Shown here: piece after piece, positions 18,691 through 26,645 of the stretch | Numbering within the stretch: the stretch's first letter is position 1 | Layout of the letters: every line of letters starts with the position of its first letter | NCBI GenBank assembly: GCA_018818835.1 | Contig: JAHIRD010000052.1 | Coordinates: 1-53,731 of the forward strand | Reading direction: 5' to 3' | Length of the DNA stretch: 53,731 nt | DNA from: Pseudomonadota bacterium | Lineage (GTDB): Bacteria; Desulfobacterota; Desulfobacteria; Desulfobacterales; Desulfolunaceae | Program-made: the position numbers and the translations under genes | The notes under the pieces: generated by a model | Database searches by the model: none | What the model was told of the DNA's origin: nothing | Seen by the model: the letters and a program-made list of their open reading frames with translations, nothing else

Positions 18691-18719
18691 TTGACTTTAA
18701 CCAGGCAACGCACTATTAT
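18691..18719 (+). promoter_or_regulatory. Promoter of the riboswitch-controlled corrinoid operon
   Basis: TTGACT (18691-18696), 17-bp spacer, TATTAT (18714-18719). Transcription would start near 18726, just before the first cobalamin riboswitch. Confidence 0.65.
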
Positions 18720-18734
18720 TTCAGAAAATTTTAC

Positions 18735-18912
18735 GTTCAGGTGCTTTGAAATAAAGCCAATAGGGAACCCTGTGAGAATCAGGGACGGGCCCGCCGCTGT
18801 GATCCCGCCTTTTAAAAAGGAACCCTTTCAGCAACCTGTGCCACTGACTTTTAAACGGGTTGGGAAGGCAGCTGAAAGGGCGGGAAAGTCAGAAGACCTG
18901 CCTGGATGTTTA
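18735..18912 (+). promoter_or_regulatory. Cobalamin riboswitch 1
   Basis: The conserved elements appear in order: CAGGTGC near the start, AGGGAA, CCTGTGAGAATCAGGG, the GCCGCTGTGAT core, and the B12 box AAAGTCAGAAGACCTGCC at the 3' end. This is the adenosylcobalamin-type aptamer architecture. It is followed by a possible anti-terminator hairpin (AAGCTATC...GATAGCTT, about 18919-18955) and a strong intrinsic terminator at 19008-19050. It would therefore act by premature termination when corrinoid is plentiful. Confidence 0.9.
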
Positions 18913-19007
18913 GTCTGGAAGCTATCTTTAAAAAGGACTTTTTTATAGATAGCTTATAATCTTCACGGACAGAAGAGGGCTGAATATATATAAGGATTGA
19001 AAACGGA

Positions 19008-19050
19008 AATCCCGCAACGATTTAGAATCGTTGCGGGATTTTTTTTTTTG
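19008..19050 (+). terminator. Intrinsic terminator of riboswitch 1
   Basis: A perfect 15-bp stem, AATCCCGCAACGATT with its reverse complement (19008-19022 and 19026-19040), followed by nine T residues. It lies between the two cobalamin aptamers and before any coding sequence. Confidence 0.92.
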
Positions 19051-19053
19051 TGT

Positions 19054-19213
19054 GACCAGGTCAGGGAATCCTGTGAAAATCAGGAATGGTCCCGCCGCTG
19101 TGATCCTTGCCCGGATGAAAGCCGGGGATTCTTCAAACCCTGTGAGCCACTTTTTTGGTGACAAGAAGGGAAGGCCGTTTGAAGGAAAGGAGAGTCAGAA
19201 TACCTGTCTGGTC
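19054..19213 (+). promoter_or_regulatory. Cobalamin riboswitch 2
   Basis: A second aptamer begins right after the terminator. GACCAGGTCAGG (from 19054) pairs with CCTGTCTGGTC (19203-19213) as the closing stem. Inside are GGGAATCCTGTGAAAATCAGG, shown here as its key words GGGAA, CCTGTG and ATCAGG, then CCGCCGCTGTGATCC and the box GAGTCAGAATACCTG. The box has AATACCTG where riboswitch 1 has AAGACCTG. Downstream are two hairpins and then a possible ribosome-site switch (19313-19365). Confidence 0.88.
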
Positions 19214-19312
19214 ATGGGACTCCCAGTGCTCCGCGGATGAACGGAGAGCTTGGGACGAAACAGTGTTTAAAAGGGTCAAGTAAGCTGGGTGCAGCCCTTT
19301 TGCTCGTAACAG

Positions 19313-19365
19313 AGCAGGAGGTTTGATTTACCCATGGCCTCCTGCGCATCAGATCAAAGGAGGCA
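19313..19365 (+). promoter_or_regulatory. Possible ribosome-site sequestering switch
   Basis: GCAGGAGG (19314-19321) can pair with CCTCCTGC (19339-19346). Alternatively GCCTCC (19338-19343) can pair with GGAGGC (19359-19364), which is the ribosome site of the gene at 19370. The two hairpins share bases and exclude each other, as expected of a translational expression platform for riboswitch 2. Confidence 0.55.
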
Positions 19366-19369
19366 ATAT

Positions 19370-19630
19370 ATGAAAACCGGTGTGATTGTTTACATGGCAG
19401 GGGATGAACCCCAGGGATTTTGTCCCGAAATAAAGAACGTACCGGCAATGCTTGATTTTAAAGCCGACCGGGTGGCATGGATTTCAAGGCACAGTGGTTA
19501 TCATGATATCCATGATGCCGATTTTGCCTTGTCCGCCAAAGGCATGGACCGGATTATATGCCTGATGGGTGAATTCACGGACACGGGGCATGTGAGTCTG
19601 ACCGGCCGGGCCCTGCGTTTACGCGGATAG
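19370..19630 (+). CDS. Unknown small protein, first gene under the riboswitches
   Basis: 86 residues from the ATG at 19370, which has the strong ribosome site AAAGGAGG. It begins MKTGVIVYMAGDEPQGF and ends RALRLRG. It has one cysteine near residue 18 and one near 65, several His/Asp residues in the middle (SRHSGYHDIHDADFA), and no signal or membrane segment. I do not recognise the family. Being the first gene behind two cobalamin riboswitches and before an uptake system, it should have a role in corrinoid or cobalt handling, but that is inference from position only. Confidence 0.7.
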   Translation: MKTGVIVYMAGDEPQGFCPEIKNVPAMLDFKADRVAWISRHSGYHDIHDADFALSAKGMDRIICLMGEFTDTGHVSLTGRALRLRG

Positions 19631-19693
19631 TTTTATTTGTCGCCCCCCTTTTCCTTTGGGAAGGGGGGCATATTTTTTAAGGATACCCCACAG

Positions 19694-20764
19694 ATGGTGG
19701 AAAAGATAAATACGCTTGGTACAGAAAAAAGACTTTCCTATGCTTTTCTGCTGCTTTTGTCGTTTCTGCTGTTGTTTATTCTTCTTATTGTGTCCGCAGG
19801 CATGGGGTTCATGGATATCTCATTTATGGATGTGACCAAGGCCATTGTGGAGACCCTGAGCGGAAAAACCGGGATTCTTGCAGGTCCGGCCGATCAGATC
19901 CGTGCCGTGGTGGTGGATGTGCGTCTTCCCAGGATCATGGCGGCCCTTCTGGTGGGAGCCGGACTTTCCGTATCCGGTGCCGTGTTCCAGGGCATCCTGT
20001 TGAATCCTTTGGCCGACCCCTATACCCTGGGTGTTTCTGCAGGTGCGGCTTTTGGGGCGGCCATGGCCCTGGTGCTGAACATGGGGGCCACGTTTTATTC
20101 CGTGCCTTTGTTTGCCTTTGCAGGTGCTGCTCTGACTTTGTTTTTCGTAATTTTTCTGGCATCATCCGGTCATTCGGGCAAGACCGGCCTGTCATCGAGC
20201 AACCTTATTTTATCGGGTATCATTATTTCCGCCATTTTGTCGGCGGGCATCAGTTTTTTGAAATATCTGGCCGATGAGCAAGTATCAGCCATTATCTTCT
20301 GGCTCATGGGCAGCTTTGCCGCGGCAGCCTGGGCCCATGTGCTGCTTCTTTCATGCGCCCTTGGCCTCTGCTCGGGAATATTTCTTTTTTATGCCAGGGA
20401 TTTGAACCTTATGTCACTGGGGGAAAAAAGTGCCGTGACCCTGGGTGTGGATACGGCTAAGGTCACCCTGATTTTGTTGATCAGCGCCTCTTTTCTTGCG
20501 GCCCTCTGTGTGTCGGTATCAGGAATCATCGGGTTTGTCGGTCTTTTGATTCCCCATATGGTCCGTTTTGTCACGGGCCCGGATAACCGGAAGCTTTTAC
20601 CCTTGAGTTTTACGGCCGGTGCCATCCTCCTTCTGGGGGCGGACACCCTGACCCGGGCTGTGCTTCCTTCGGAAATTCCCATCGGTGTTCTGACGGCCCT
20701 GATCGGCGGGCCGGTGTTCTGCTATATCTTTAAGAAACGTCATATGACGGAAAGGCAGGGCTGA
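19694..20764 (+). CDS. btuC: FecCD/BtuC-type ABC transporter permease
   Basis: 356 residues from the ATG at 19694 (AAGGA upstream). About ten membrane segments, with the family patterns RLPRIMAALLVGAGLSVSG, GVSAGAAFGAA and VSGIIGFVGLLIPHMVRF clearly visible. It forms the inner-membrane channel for uptake of a corrinoid, heme or iron chelate. Position behind cobalamin riboswitches and before corrin biosynthesis genes favours cobalamin or cobinamide. The ATPase gene starts one base after the stop. Confidence 0.88.
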   Translation: MVEKINTLGTEKRLSYAFLLLLSFLLLFILLIVSAGMGFMDISFMDVTKAIVETLSGKTGILAGPADQIRAVVVDVRLPRIMAALLVGAGLSVSGAVFQGILLNPLADPYTLGVSAGAAFGAAMALVLNMGATFYSVPLFAFAGAALTLFFVIFLASSGHSGKTGLSSSNLILSGIIISAILSAGISFLKYLADEQVSAIIFWLMGSFAAAAWAHVLLLSCALGLCSGIFLFYARDLNLMSLGEKSAVTLGVDTAKVTLILLISASFLAALCVSVSGIIGFVGLLIPHMVRFVTGPDNRKLLPLSFTAGAILLLGADTLTRAVLPSEIPIGVLTALIGGPVFCYIFKKRHMTERQG

Positions 20765-20765
20765 T

Positions 20766-21551
20766 ATGCTTTATGATATCAAAAATCTTTGTTTTTCCTA
20801 TGGCAGACACACGGTCCTGAACAATCTCAGCCTGACCATGGAGTCCGGTTGTTTTTATGGTATTCTGGGGCCCAACGGTTGCGGCAAAACCACCTTGCTG
20901 GATCTTCTGGTCAGGCACCTGCAGCCCGAATCAGGCAGCATTCATTTTAACGATAAACCCTTGAACGTCTTTTCTCCGGCTCAGCTGGCCAGGCAGGTGG
21001 CCCTGGTGGCCCAGACAGCGGCCATGAATTTTCCTTATACCACAGGTGAACTGGTCATGATGGGGCGCCATCCCTATATCGGCCGGTTTTCATCCCCGGG
21101 CCCTTTGGATAAAAAGGCCGTTGACACAGCCATGGCCCATGCCGATGTTTCTGACCTCCGTCACCAGCCTGTCACTGAACTCAGTGGCGGTGAGCGCCAG
21201 CGTGTCTTTTTTGCCCGTGCACTGGCCCAGGAAACCCCGGTACTGATCCTTGACGAGGCCACATCCAACCTGGATATCAAACACAGTCTGGGCCTGCTTT
21301 CAATTGTGCGGCAGGGCATGGAAAAACAGGGAAAAACCGTGATAGCCGTGTTCCATGATATCAACCTGGCCGCCCTGTTCTGTGATCGTCTGGTGGTGAT
21401 GAAACAGGGGCGTATGTTTGCCACGGGCCAGGTTAAGGACATTTTGGATGCGCATCTGATTTCAGATGTTTATGATGTGGAATCACAAGTCACGGACAAT
21501 GGGTTTTCCAATTCCAGGCAGGTGAGTTTCAGACCCGGAGGCCACCTATGA
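20766..21551 (+). CDS. btuD: ABC transporter ATPase, BtuD/FecE type
   Basis: 261 residues. Walker A GPNGCGKTT (about residues 35-43), signature LSGGERQR, Walker B VLILDEATSNLD and the switch histidine in AVFHDINLA are all intact. It powers the permease encoded just before it. The stop overlaps the start of the binding-protein gene (ATGA), so permease, ATPase and binding protein are translated as one unit. Confidence 0.9.
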   Translation: MLYDIKNLCFSYGRHTVLNNLSLTMESGCFYGILGPNGCGKTTLLDLLVRHLQPESGSIHFNDKPLNVFSPAQLARQVALVAQTAAMNFPYTTGELVMMGRHPYIGRFSSPGPLDKKAVDTAMAHADVSDLRHQPVTELSGGERQRVFFARALAQETPVLILDEATSNLDIKHSLGLLSIVRQGMEKQGKTVIAVFHDINLAALFCDRLVVMKQGRMFATGQVKDILDAHLISDVYDVESQVTDNGFSNSRQVSFRPGGHL

Positions 21552-22489
21552 AACGTGTGTTTGTTTACCTGATTCTGATCATGTATGCCTGGACCCCTCC
21601 TGGCCATACAGCCAGCCAGGTGGTTATTGATGATGGTGGCCGGAAAATAAAGGTGGACAAGCCCTTTTCTCGGATCATATCCCTTTATGGAGCCCATACT
21701 GAAAATTTGATGGCCCTGGGGCTCACCCATGAAATCATCGGGATAAATCAGGGTGAAGATGAGCGTTTCGGACTTGAAGGCAAAAAAGAATTCTCCTACC
21801 ATGACGGCCCTGAAAGATATCTGGCAGAAAAACCGGATCTTGTTTTGATCCGGCCCATGATTGATCGAGGATATTCACGGCTTTTTTCACGTCTTGAACA
21901 GAGCGGCATCACCGTGCTTTCTTTCCAGCCAGGTTCCATTGATGAGATGTATGATTACTGGCGAAACTTGGGTGTCCTTACCGGGAAAGCCAAGCAGGCG
22001 GAAGCCATGATCACGAATTTTAAGGCGTCGGTTTCAGAAATCCGGGAAAAAACAAAGACGATCATGCCCCCCAAGCGGGTTTATTTCGAAGCCATGCACC
22101 GCCAGATGAAAACCTTTTCAAAACATTCCATGGCCATGTTCTGCCTTGCCACAGCGGGCGGGGTAAATATTGCAGAGGATGCTGAACCCTCACGGGGGAC
22201 CAATATCGGCATCTACGGCAAGGAGAGAATCCTGTCCCACGCCCATGAGATTGATGTGTTTCTGGTCCAGATAGGCCGCATGAACCAGGTGGATCTCTCC
22301 ACCATCATCGATGAACCGGGCTTTGACATCATCAAGGCAGTCAGGGAAAACCAGATTTATTTCATTGATGAGATGCTGGTTTCCCGGCCCACACCCCGGC
22401 TGATCCAAGGTGTAAAACAGATTGGTGCGGCTTTGTATCCTGAGGTTTTTAAGGGTGAATATCCTATGAGCCGGGAGGTGGCCCCTTGA
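21548..22489 (+). CDS. btuF: Periplasmic corrinoid-type binding protein, BtuF-like
   Basis: 313 residues with a signal peptide (MKRVFVYLILIMYAWTPPGH). The mature protein opens with VVIDDGGRKIKVDKPFSRII and has the two-lobe layout of the iron-siderophore/vitamin B12 binding proteins (Peripla_BP_2). It would deliver ligand to the permease. The ligand is inferred as a corrinoid from the riboswitch and from the downstream genes. Its stop overlaps the TTG start of cbiA by four bases. Confidence 0.82.
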   Translation: MKRVFVYLILIMYAWTPPGHTASQVVIDDGGRKIKVDKPFSRIISLYGAHTENLMALGLTHEIIGINQGEDERFGLEGKKEFSYHDGPERYLAEKPDLVLIRPMIDRGYSRLFSRLEQSGITVLSFQPGSIDEMYDYWRNLGVLTGKAKQAEAMITNFKASVSEIREKTKTIMPPKRVYFEAMHRQMKTFSKHSMAMFCLATAGGVNIAEDAEPSRGTNIGIYGKERILSHAHEIDVFLVQIGRMNQVDLSTIIDEPGFDIIKAVRENQIYFIDEMLVSRPTPRLIQGVKQIGAALYPEVFKGEYPMSREVAP

Positions 22490-23883
22490 CAAGAGGCATT
22501 GTCATTGCCGGAACCAACAGCGGCTGCGGAAAGACCTCGGTAAGCCTGGGGCTGATGGCGTATCTGAAACGATCGGGGTATACGGTTGCGCCCTTCAAGG
22601 TGGGCCCCGATTACATTGATCCGGGGCATCATAACCGGGTCACGGGTCGGTTCAGCCGGAATTTGGATGGATGGATGCTGACCCGGGAATACAATAAGGC
22701 CCTGTTCGAACGGGCAACACAGGATGCCGATATTGCTGTGGTTGAAGGGGTCATGGGCCTGTATGACGGTTATGACGGCAAAAGCGAGATGGGGTCCACG
22801 GCCCAGATGGCCAAATGGCTTGATCTCCCCGTGATTCTTGTGGTCAACGCCCAGAGCATGGCCCGGAGCGGGGCAGCCCTGGTCAAAGGGTTTGAACGCT
22901 TTGATCCGTCCTTGAATTTTGCAGGGGTGATTTTCAATAAACTGGGAAGCCCACGGCATCTGTCTTATCTGAAGGAGGCATTGGAAGGCCATGTGGCCAT
23001 GCCTTGCCTGGGAGGGATCTACAGAAACACGGCCATTGAAATGCCCGAAAGGCACCTGGGGCTGGTGACCGATGATGAAAAGGGGCTATCTGAAGCCCAT
23101 ATTTCCACCCTGGCGGATATGGTGGCTGAGAACATCGATGTGGACAGGCTTTTAAAGATCATGGATGGTGACTCTGGCAAAAAGAGCCGAGGCCCAAAAA
23201 CCATAGAATCCGATGAAAAGGCCAAGGGACATGCCGTGCGTATCGGCATTGCACGTGACCGGGCTTTTTGCTTTTATTACCAGGACAATCTGGATATCCT
23301 CCAGGCCCACGGTGCCGAGCTGGTATTTTTTTCCCCCATGATGGATGGCCATCTTCCGGAAAATCTGGATGGGCTTTACCTGGGTGGGGGCTATCCCGAG
23401 CTTTTTGCAAAGGAACTTTCAGCCAACCAGAGCTTGCGCAATGAAATCAAGGCCGGATGCAACGAGGGCCTGCCCATTTACGGTGAATGCGGCGGTTTTA
23501 TGTATCTGTGTCAGGAGATAAGGGATTTTAAGCACGAGTGTTTTTCCATGACCGGATGTTTTCCCTTTAAAGCCGTGATGCTTGAAAAACTTCGGTCATT
23601 GGGATACAGGGAGGTCACCTTGAACGATCAATCCCTGATCGGGCATAAAGGCCAGGTGGTCAGGGGCCATGAATTTCATTATTCCCGGATCGAAGATGAT
23701 CATGGGGCTGATAAGGTTTACCGGGTGAGTCCACGCACCGGTGATTTTGTGACGGAAGAAGGGTATCGGGTGAACCGGACCCTAGGCAGTTATATTCATC
23801 TCCATTTCGGGAGTTGTCCGGATACGGGCAGGGCCTTTGTGGCTGCCTGTATGGATTATAGACAAAGAAAGGTTGGATCATGA
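22486..23883 (+). CDS. cbiA: Cobyrinic acid a,c-diamide synthase
   Basis: 465 residues, starting at a TTG (22486) with GGGAGG placed before it. The N-terminal ATPase has the P-loop-like GTNSGCGKTSVSLGL, then VGPDYIDPGHH. The C-terminal glutaminase has GECGGFMYL with its catalytic cysteine. CbiA amidates the a and c carboxylates of cobyrinic acid using glutamine and ATP. The start overlaps btuF and the stop overlaps cbiC, so translation is coupled through the run. Confidence 0.93.
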   Translation: MTRGIVIAGTNSGCGKTSVSLGLMAYLKRSGYTVAPFKVGPDYIDPGHHNRVTGRFSRNLDGWMLTREYNKALFERATQDADIAVVEGVMGLYDGYDGKSEMGSTAQMAKWLDLPVILVVNAQSMARSGAALVKGFERFDPSLNFAGVIFNKLGSPRHLSYLKEALEGHVAMPCLGGIYRNTAIEMPERHLGLVTDDEKGLSEAHISTLADMVAENIDVDRLLKIMDGDSGKKSRGPKTIESDEKAKGHAVRIGIARDRAFCFYYQDNLDILQAHGAELVFFSPMMDGHLPENLDGLYLGGGYPELFAKELSANQSLRNEIKAGCNEGLPIYGECGGFMYLCQEIRDFKHECFSMTGCFPFKAVMLEKLRSLGYREVTLNDQSLIGHKGQVVRGHEFHYSRIEDDHGADKVYRVSPRTGDFVTEEGYRVNRTLGSYIHLHFGSCPDTGRAFVAACMDYRQRKVGS

Positions 23884-24497
23884 AACCCCAAGACATTGAA
23901 ACGATGAGTTTTCAGATCATCGAATCCGAAGCCGGAAACCACGGTTTTTCGGACGAACACTGGCCCATTGTCAGGCGTATGGTACACACCTCGGCTGATT
24001 TTGAATATATCAAAAGCATCCGCTTTCATCCGGACGCTGTTGCTGCGGGAGTTGCCGCCATCAGGGCCGGGAAAAATATTATCACGGACACCACCATGGC
24101 CTTGTCCGGCATCCGTAAAGCGTCCATCAACGGTTTTGGCGGCCAGGTGTTCTGCCATGTGGCAGACCCTGAAATCAGCCGGAAAGCCAAAGAGCAGGGT
24201 GTCACCCGGTCCAGGCTTGCTGTGGATGAGGCTACCTCAGATATGGATGGTGGCATTTACGCCATTGGCAATGCACCCACAGCCCTGCTTCGCCTCATGG
24301 AATTAATCCGGGAAAAGAAAGCAACTCCGGCCCTGGTTCTGGGATTTCCCGTGGGCTTTGTCAACGCTGCCGAATCCAAAGCCGAACTTTTGGATATGGA
24401 TATCCCCTATATCACAAACGTGGGACGCAAAGGAGGCTCCAATATTGCTGCCGCAGTTGTTAATGCGTTGATCATCATGGCAGAGAGTGCCCATTAA
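23880..24497 (+). CDS. cbiC: Precorrin-8X / cobalt-precorrin-8 methylmutase
   Basis: 205 residues with IIESEAGNHGFSDEHWPIVRR at the start (given as its first 20 or so residues, the usual CbiC opening) and GNAPTALLRLMELI and GFPVGFVNAAESK further on. The histidine of RRMVHTS is the expected catalytic residue. It moves the C11 methyl to C12 to give (hydrogeno/cobalt) cobyrinic acid. It overlaps the cbiA stop by four bases. Confidence 0.92.
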   Translation: MKPQDIETMSFQIIESEAGNHGFSDEHWPIVRRMVHTSADFEYIKSIRFHPDAVAAGVAAIRAGKNIITDTTMALSGIRKASINGFGGQVFCHVADPEISRKAKEQGVTRSRLAVDEATSDMDGGIYAIGNAPTALLRLMELIREKKATPALVLGFPVGFVNAAESKAELLDMDIPYITNVGRKGGSNIAAAVVNALIIMAESAH

Positions 24498-24533
24498 TAA
24501 ATTGCATCTTACGGTCCATGCCGGCGTTCTCGG

Positions 24534-24780
24534 GTTTTTGAAATCCTCAACGTAGCGCTGCTACGCTTCCGGTTTCAAAAACCCTGCGGCCTTGGCCTGA
24601 ACCACAATCTACAATTTCTGAACGGGCACCTAATAGTAGGTGTATCTTTTGGTAAATGGGTTTTTTTGATTGGACGGCGGGGCACGGTGTACCATGCCCT
24701 GCAAAATATATTTGTCAAATTTTTTAAAAAGCCTGCCCCAGCGAAGTGAGGGGTTTGGCCCCGGCGGGCCGCCGGAGGCA
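24534..24780 (+). repeat. Hairpin and GGCCCCGGC repeat in the cbiC-cbiL gap
   Basis: The 311-bp gap holds a long hairpin: GGTTTTTGAAA (from 24534) pairs with TTTCAAAAACC (to about 24584) around an inner CGTAGC/GCTACG stem. It also holds the word TTTGGCCCCGGCGGGCC followed by CCGGAGGCA (24754-24780). Nearly the same word recurs before cbiP at 32639-32666. No gene is seen here. With no T run the hairpin is not an obvious terminator. Confidence 0.6.
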
Positions 24781-24808
24781 TTATAAATAGAAAGAAAAGA
24801 AGGACATT

Positions 24809-25525
24809 ATGAACAAACAAGGAACATTGTACGGCATTGGTGTAGGACCGGGGGATCCGGAGTTGATGACCATCAAGGCGGTGAGGATCATGAGCACTGT
24901 GGATGTGGTTTTCACGGCTTCGTCAACAAAAAACAGTTTCAGTCTGGCCGTGGATATTGCCCGGCCCCATCTTCCGGACACCGTGGATGCGAGGACCTTG
25001 TCCTTTCCCATGACCAAGGACAAGGATGTCATGAAAGCCGCCTGGAAAGAAAACGCCCAGGTCATTGTTGGGGTTTTGAATGAAGGCAAGGACGCCGCCT
25101 TTTTGACCTTGGGCGATCCCATGACCTATTCCACCTTTGGTTACATTCTCCAGGAATTGCAGGAATCGAACCCGGAGGTTGCCATCGTGACCATTCCGGG
25201 TATCACCTCTTACCAAGCCGCAGCAGCCCGCATGAATGTGCCTCTGGTTGAAGCGGAAGAGTCCCTGCTTCTCACCTCCGGAGCTTACGGCGGGGCAAAC
25301 ATCCGGAAATTGTCGGATTGTGCTGAAAACGTGGTGCTCTTGAAAGCCTACAAGAACGTGAAGGACATCACAAAGGCCCTGGAAGAAAGCGACATGCTCA
25401 CCAATAGCCGAGCCATCAAGAAATGCGGCCGGGAAGGTGAGGAGATCATCACGGACATTACCCGGCTTGGCGAAGGCGAACCCGATTACTGGACCCTGAT
25501 TCTGGCAAAGCAGAATAGGGAGTAA
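24809..25525 (+). CDS. cbiL: Precorrin-2 / cobalt-factor II C20-methyltransferase
   Basis: 238 residues. The SAM-dependent tetrapyrrole methylase fold shows GIGVGPGDPELMTIKAVR at the N-terminus, TLGDPMTYSTFGYI in the middle and TIPGITSYQAAAARMNVPL, which together are characteristic of CbiL/CobI. It methylates C20 of the ring. Ribosome site AGAAGGA. It is the first gene after the repeat-bearing gap, so a separate promoter cannot be excluded. Confidence 0.92.
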   Translation: MNKQGTLYGIGVGPGDPELMTIKAVRIMSTVDVVFTASSTKNSFSLAVDIARPHLPDTVDARTLSFPMTKDKDVMKAAWKENAQVIVGVLNEGKDAAFLTLGDPMTYSTFGYILQELQESNPEVAIVTIPGITSYQAAAARMNVPLVEAEESLLLTSGAYGGANIRKLSDCAENVVLLKAYKNVKDITKALEESDMLTNSRAIKKCGREGEEIITDITRLGEGEPDYWTLILAKQNRE

Positions 25526-25546
25526 GTTTTTTTAAGGTAGTTTTTT

Positions 25547-26611
25547 ATGGCAGGACCCCGAAAAAAATCCAAACCCCGGTACCAGGGGCTTTTCATATCT
25601 ATGGTGATCACCGTTATCATGGTGATTGCAGGTATCCTCTATCTGGACGGGCTGACAGCCTCTGTGCTGGTCAAGCGTCTTTTTTTCCCCTTGTGCAGGA
25701 TGATGCTGTTCATTCTTATGGGACTTGTTGTGGGGGAGGTCATCGAAGCCACGGGCTGGACACGCCATATGGCAAAACTGGCGGGTCCCTTGTTCCGTTA
25801 TGGCCGTCTGGGGGAAAAGGCAAGCGCCGCGTTCACCACGGCCTTTGTCTCGGGCGTGTCATCCAATGCCATGCTCTACGGATTTTACCAAGACGGCTCC
25901 CTGAATAAAAAACAGCTTTTCCTGGCCAATTATATCAACCAGTTCCCTGCATTTTTTCTGCATCTGCCCACCACCTTTTTCATTGTGGTGCCCTTGACCG
26001 GACGAGCCGGGCTGCTTTATTTTCTGCTGACCTTTTTGGCCTTGTTGCTGAGGACCGGTCTTTTATTCGTCTATGGGCACATGAGCACCATAGAAACTGT
26101 CAGTGTGAATCAGGCTGATATACAAGACATACGGGAACCCGAATCCAAACAATGGAAAGACATCATAAAAGGCATCCGGCGAAAACTTCCGGCCCGGATT
26201 ACAACCATTGCCATGTACGTGATCCCCATTTACGTGCTGGTCTTTCTCCTGAATAAAATGGGTGGATTTGATGCAGTGGACCGCTTTCTGTCCCGGTTTA
26301 TCGTGGACAGCTTTATGCCTGTGGATTCCCTGTCAGTGATTGTTCTGGGGTTTACAGCGGAGTTTACCACGGGATTCGCCACGGCAGGAGCCTTGATGAG
26401 TCATGGGGTTCTGACCGTCAAGCAGACAACCCTGGCCCTGTTGATCGGCAATGTGGTGGCCTTCCCCATAAGGGCCCTGCGGCATCAGCTTCCCAGGTAT
26501 GTGGGCATCTTTTCCCCGAAAATGGGCACCCAGATTCTTATTGGCGGACAGGTATTGAGGGTCGTGAGTTTGATTGTAGTGGGTGTTTTGTATTATTATT
26601 TGACGCCCTAA
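25547..26611 (+). CDS. Gate-domain (nucleoside-recognition) membrane protein
   Basis: 354 residues with about eight membrane segments in two blocks. FFPLCRMMLFILMGLVVGEV and the later VIPIYVLVFLLNKMGG and FTAEFTTGFATAGALMSHG resemble the Gate domain of the SpoVA/nucleoside-recognition group (PF07670). These proteins are thought to transport small solutes, but few substrates are known. It lies between cbiL and cbiD, 21 and 34 bases from each, so it is part of the corrinoid operon. A role in moving cobalt, a corrinoid precursor or a lower-ligand base is possible and untested. Confidence 0.7.
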   Translation: MAGPRKKSKPRYQGLFISMVITVIMVIAGILYLDGLTASVLVKRLFFPLCRMMLFILMGLVVGEVIEATGWTRHMAKLAGPLFRYGRLGEKASAAFTTAFVSGVSSNAMLYGFYQDGSLNKKQLFLANYINQFPAFFLHLPTTFFIVVPLTGRAGLLYFLLTFLALLLRTGLLFVYGHMSTIETVSVNQADIQDIREPESKQWKDIIKGIRRKLPARITTIAMYVIPIYVLVFLLNKMGGFDAVDRFLSRFIVDSFMPVDSLSVIVLGFTAEFTTGFATAGALMSHGVLTVKQTTLALLIGNVVAFPIRALRHQLPRYVGIFSPKMGTQILIGGQVLRVVSLIVVGVLYYYLTP

Positions 26612-26645
26612 GCCGTATGATAGAGATTAAAAAAACAGGAAAACC

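Noticed and set aside
18508-18730. A cobalamin riboswitch facing the TonB receptor gene
   Set aside because: The minus strand upstream of the receptor lacks a B12 box and the GCCRCTG core; both aptamers face right.
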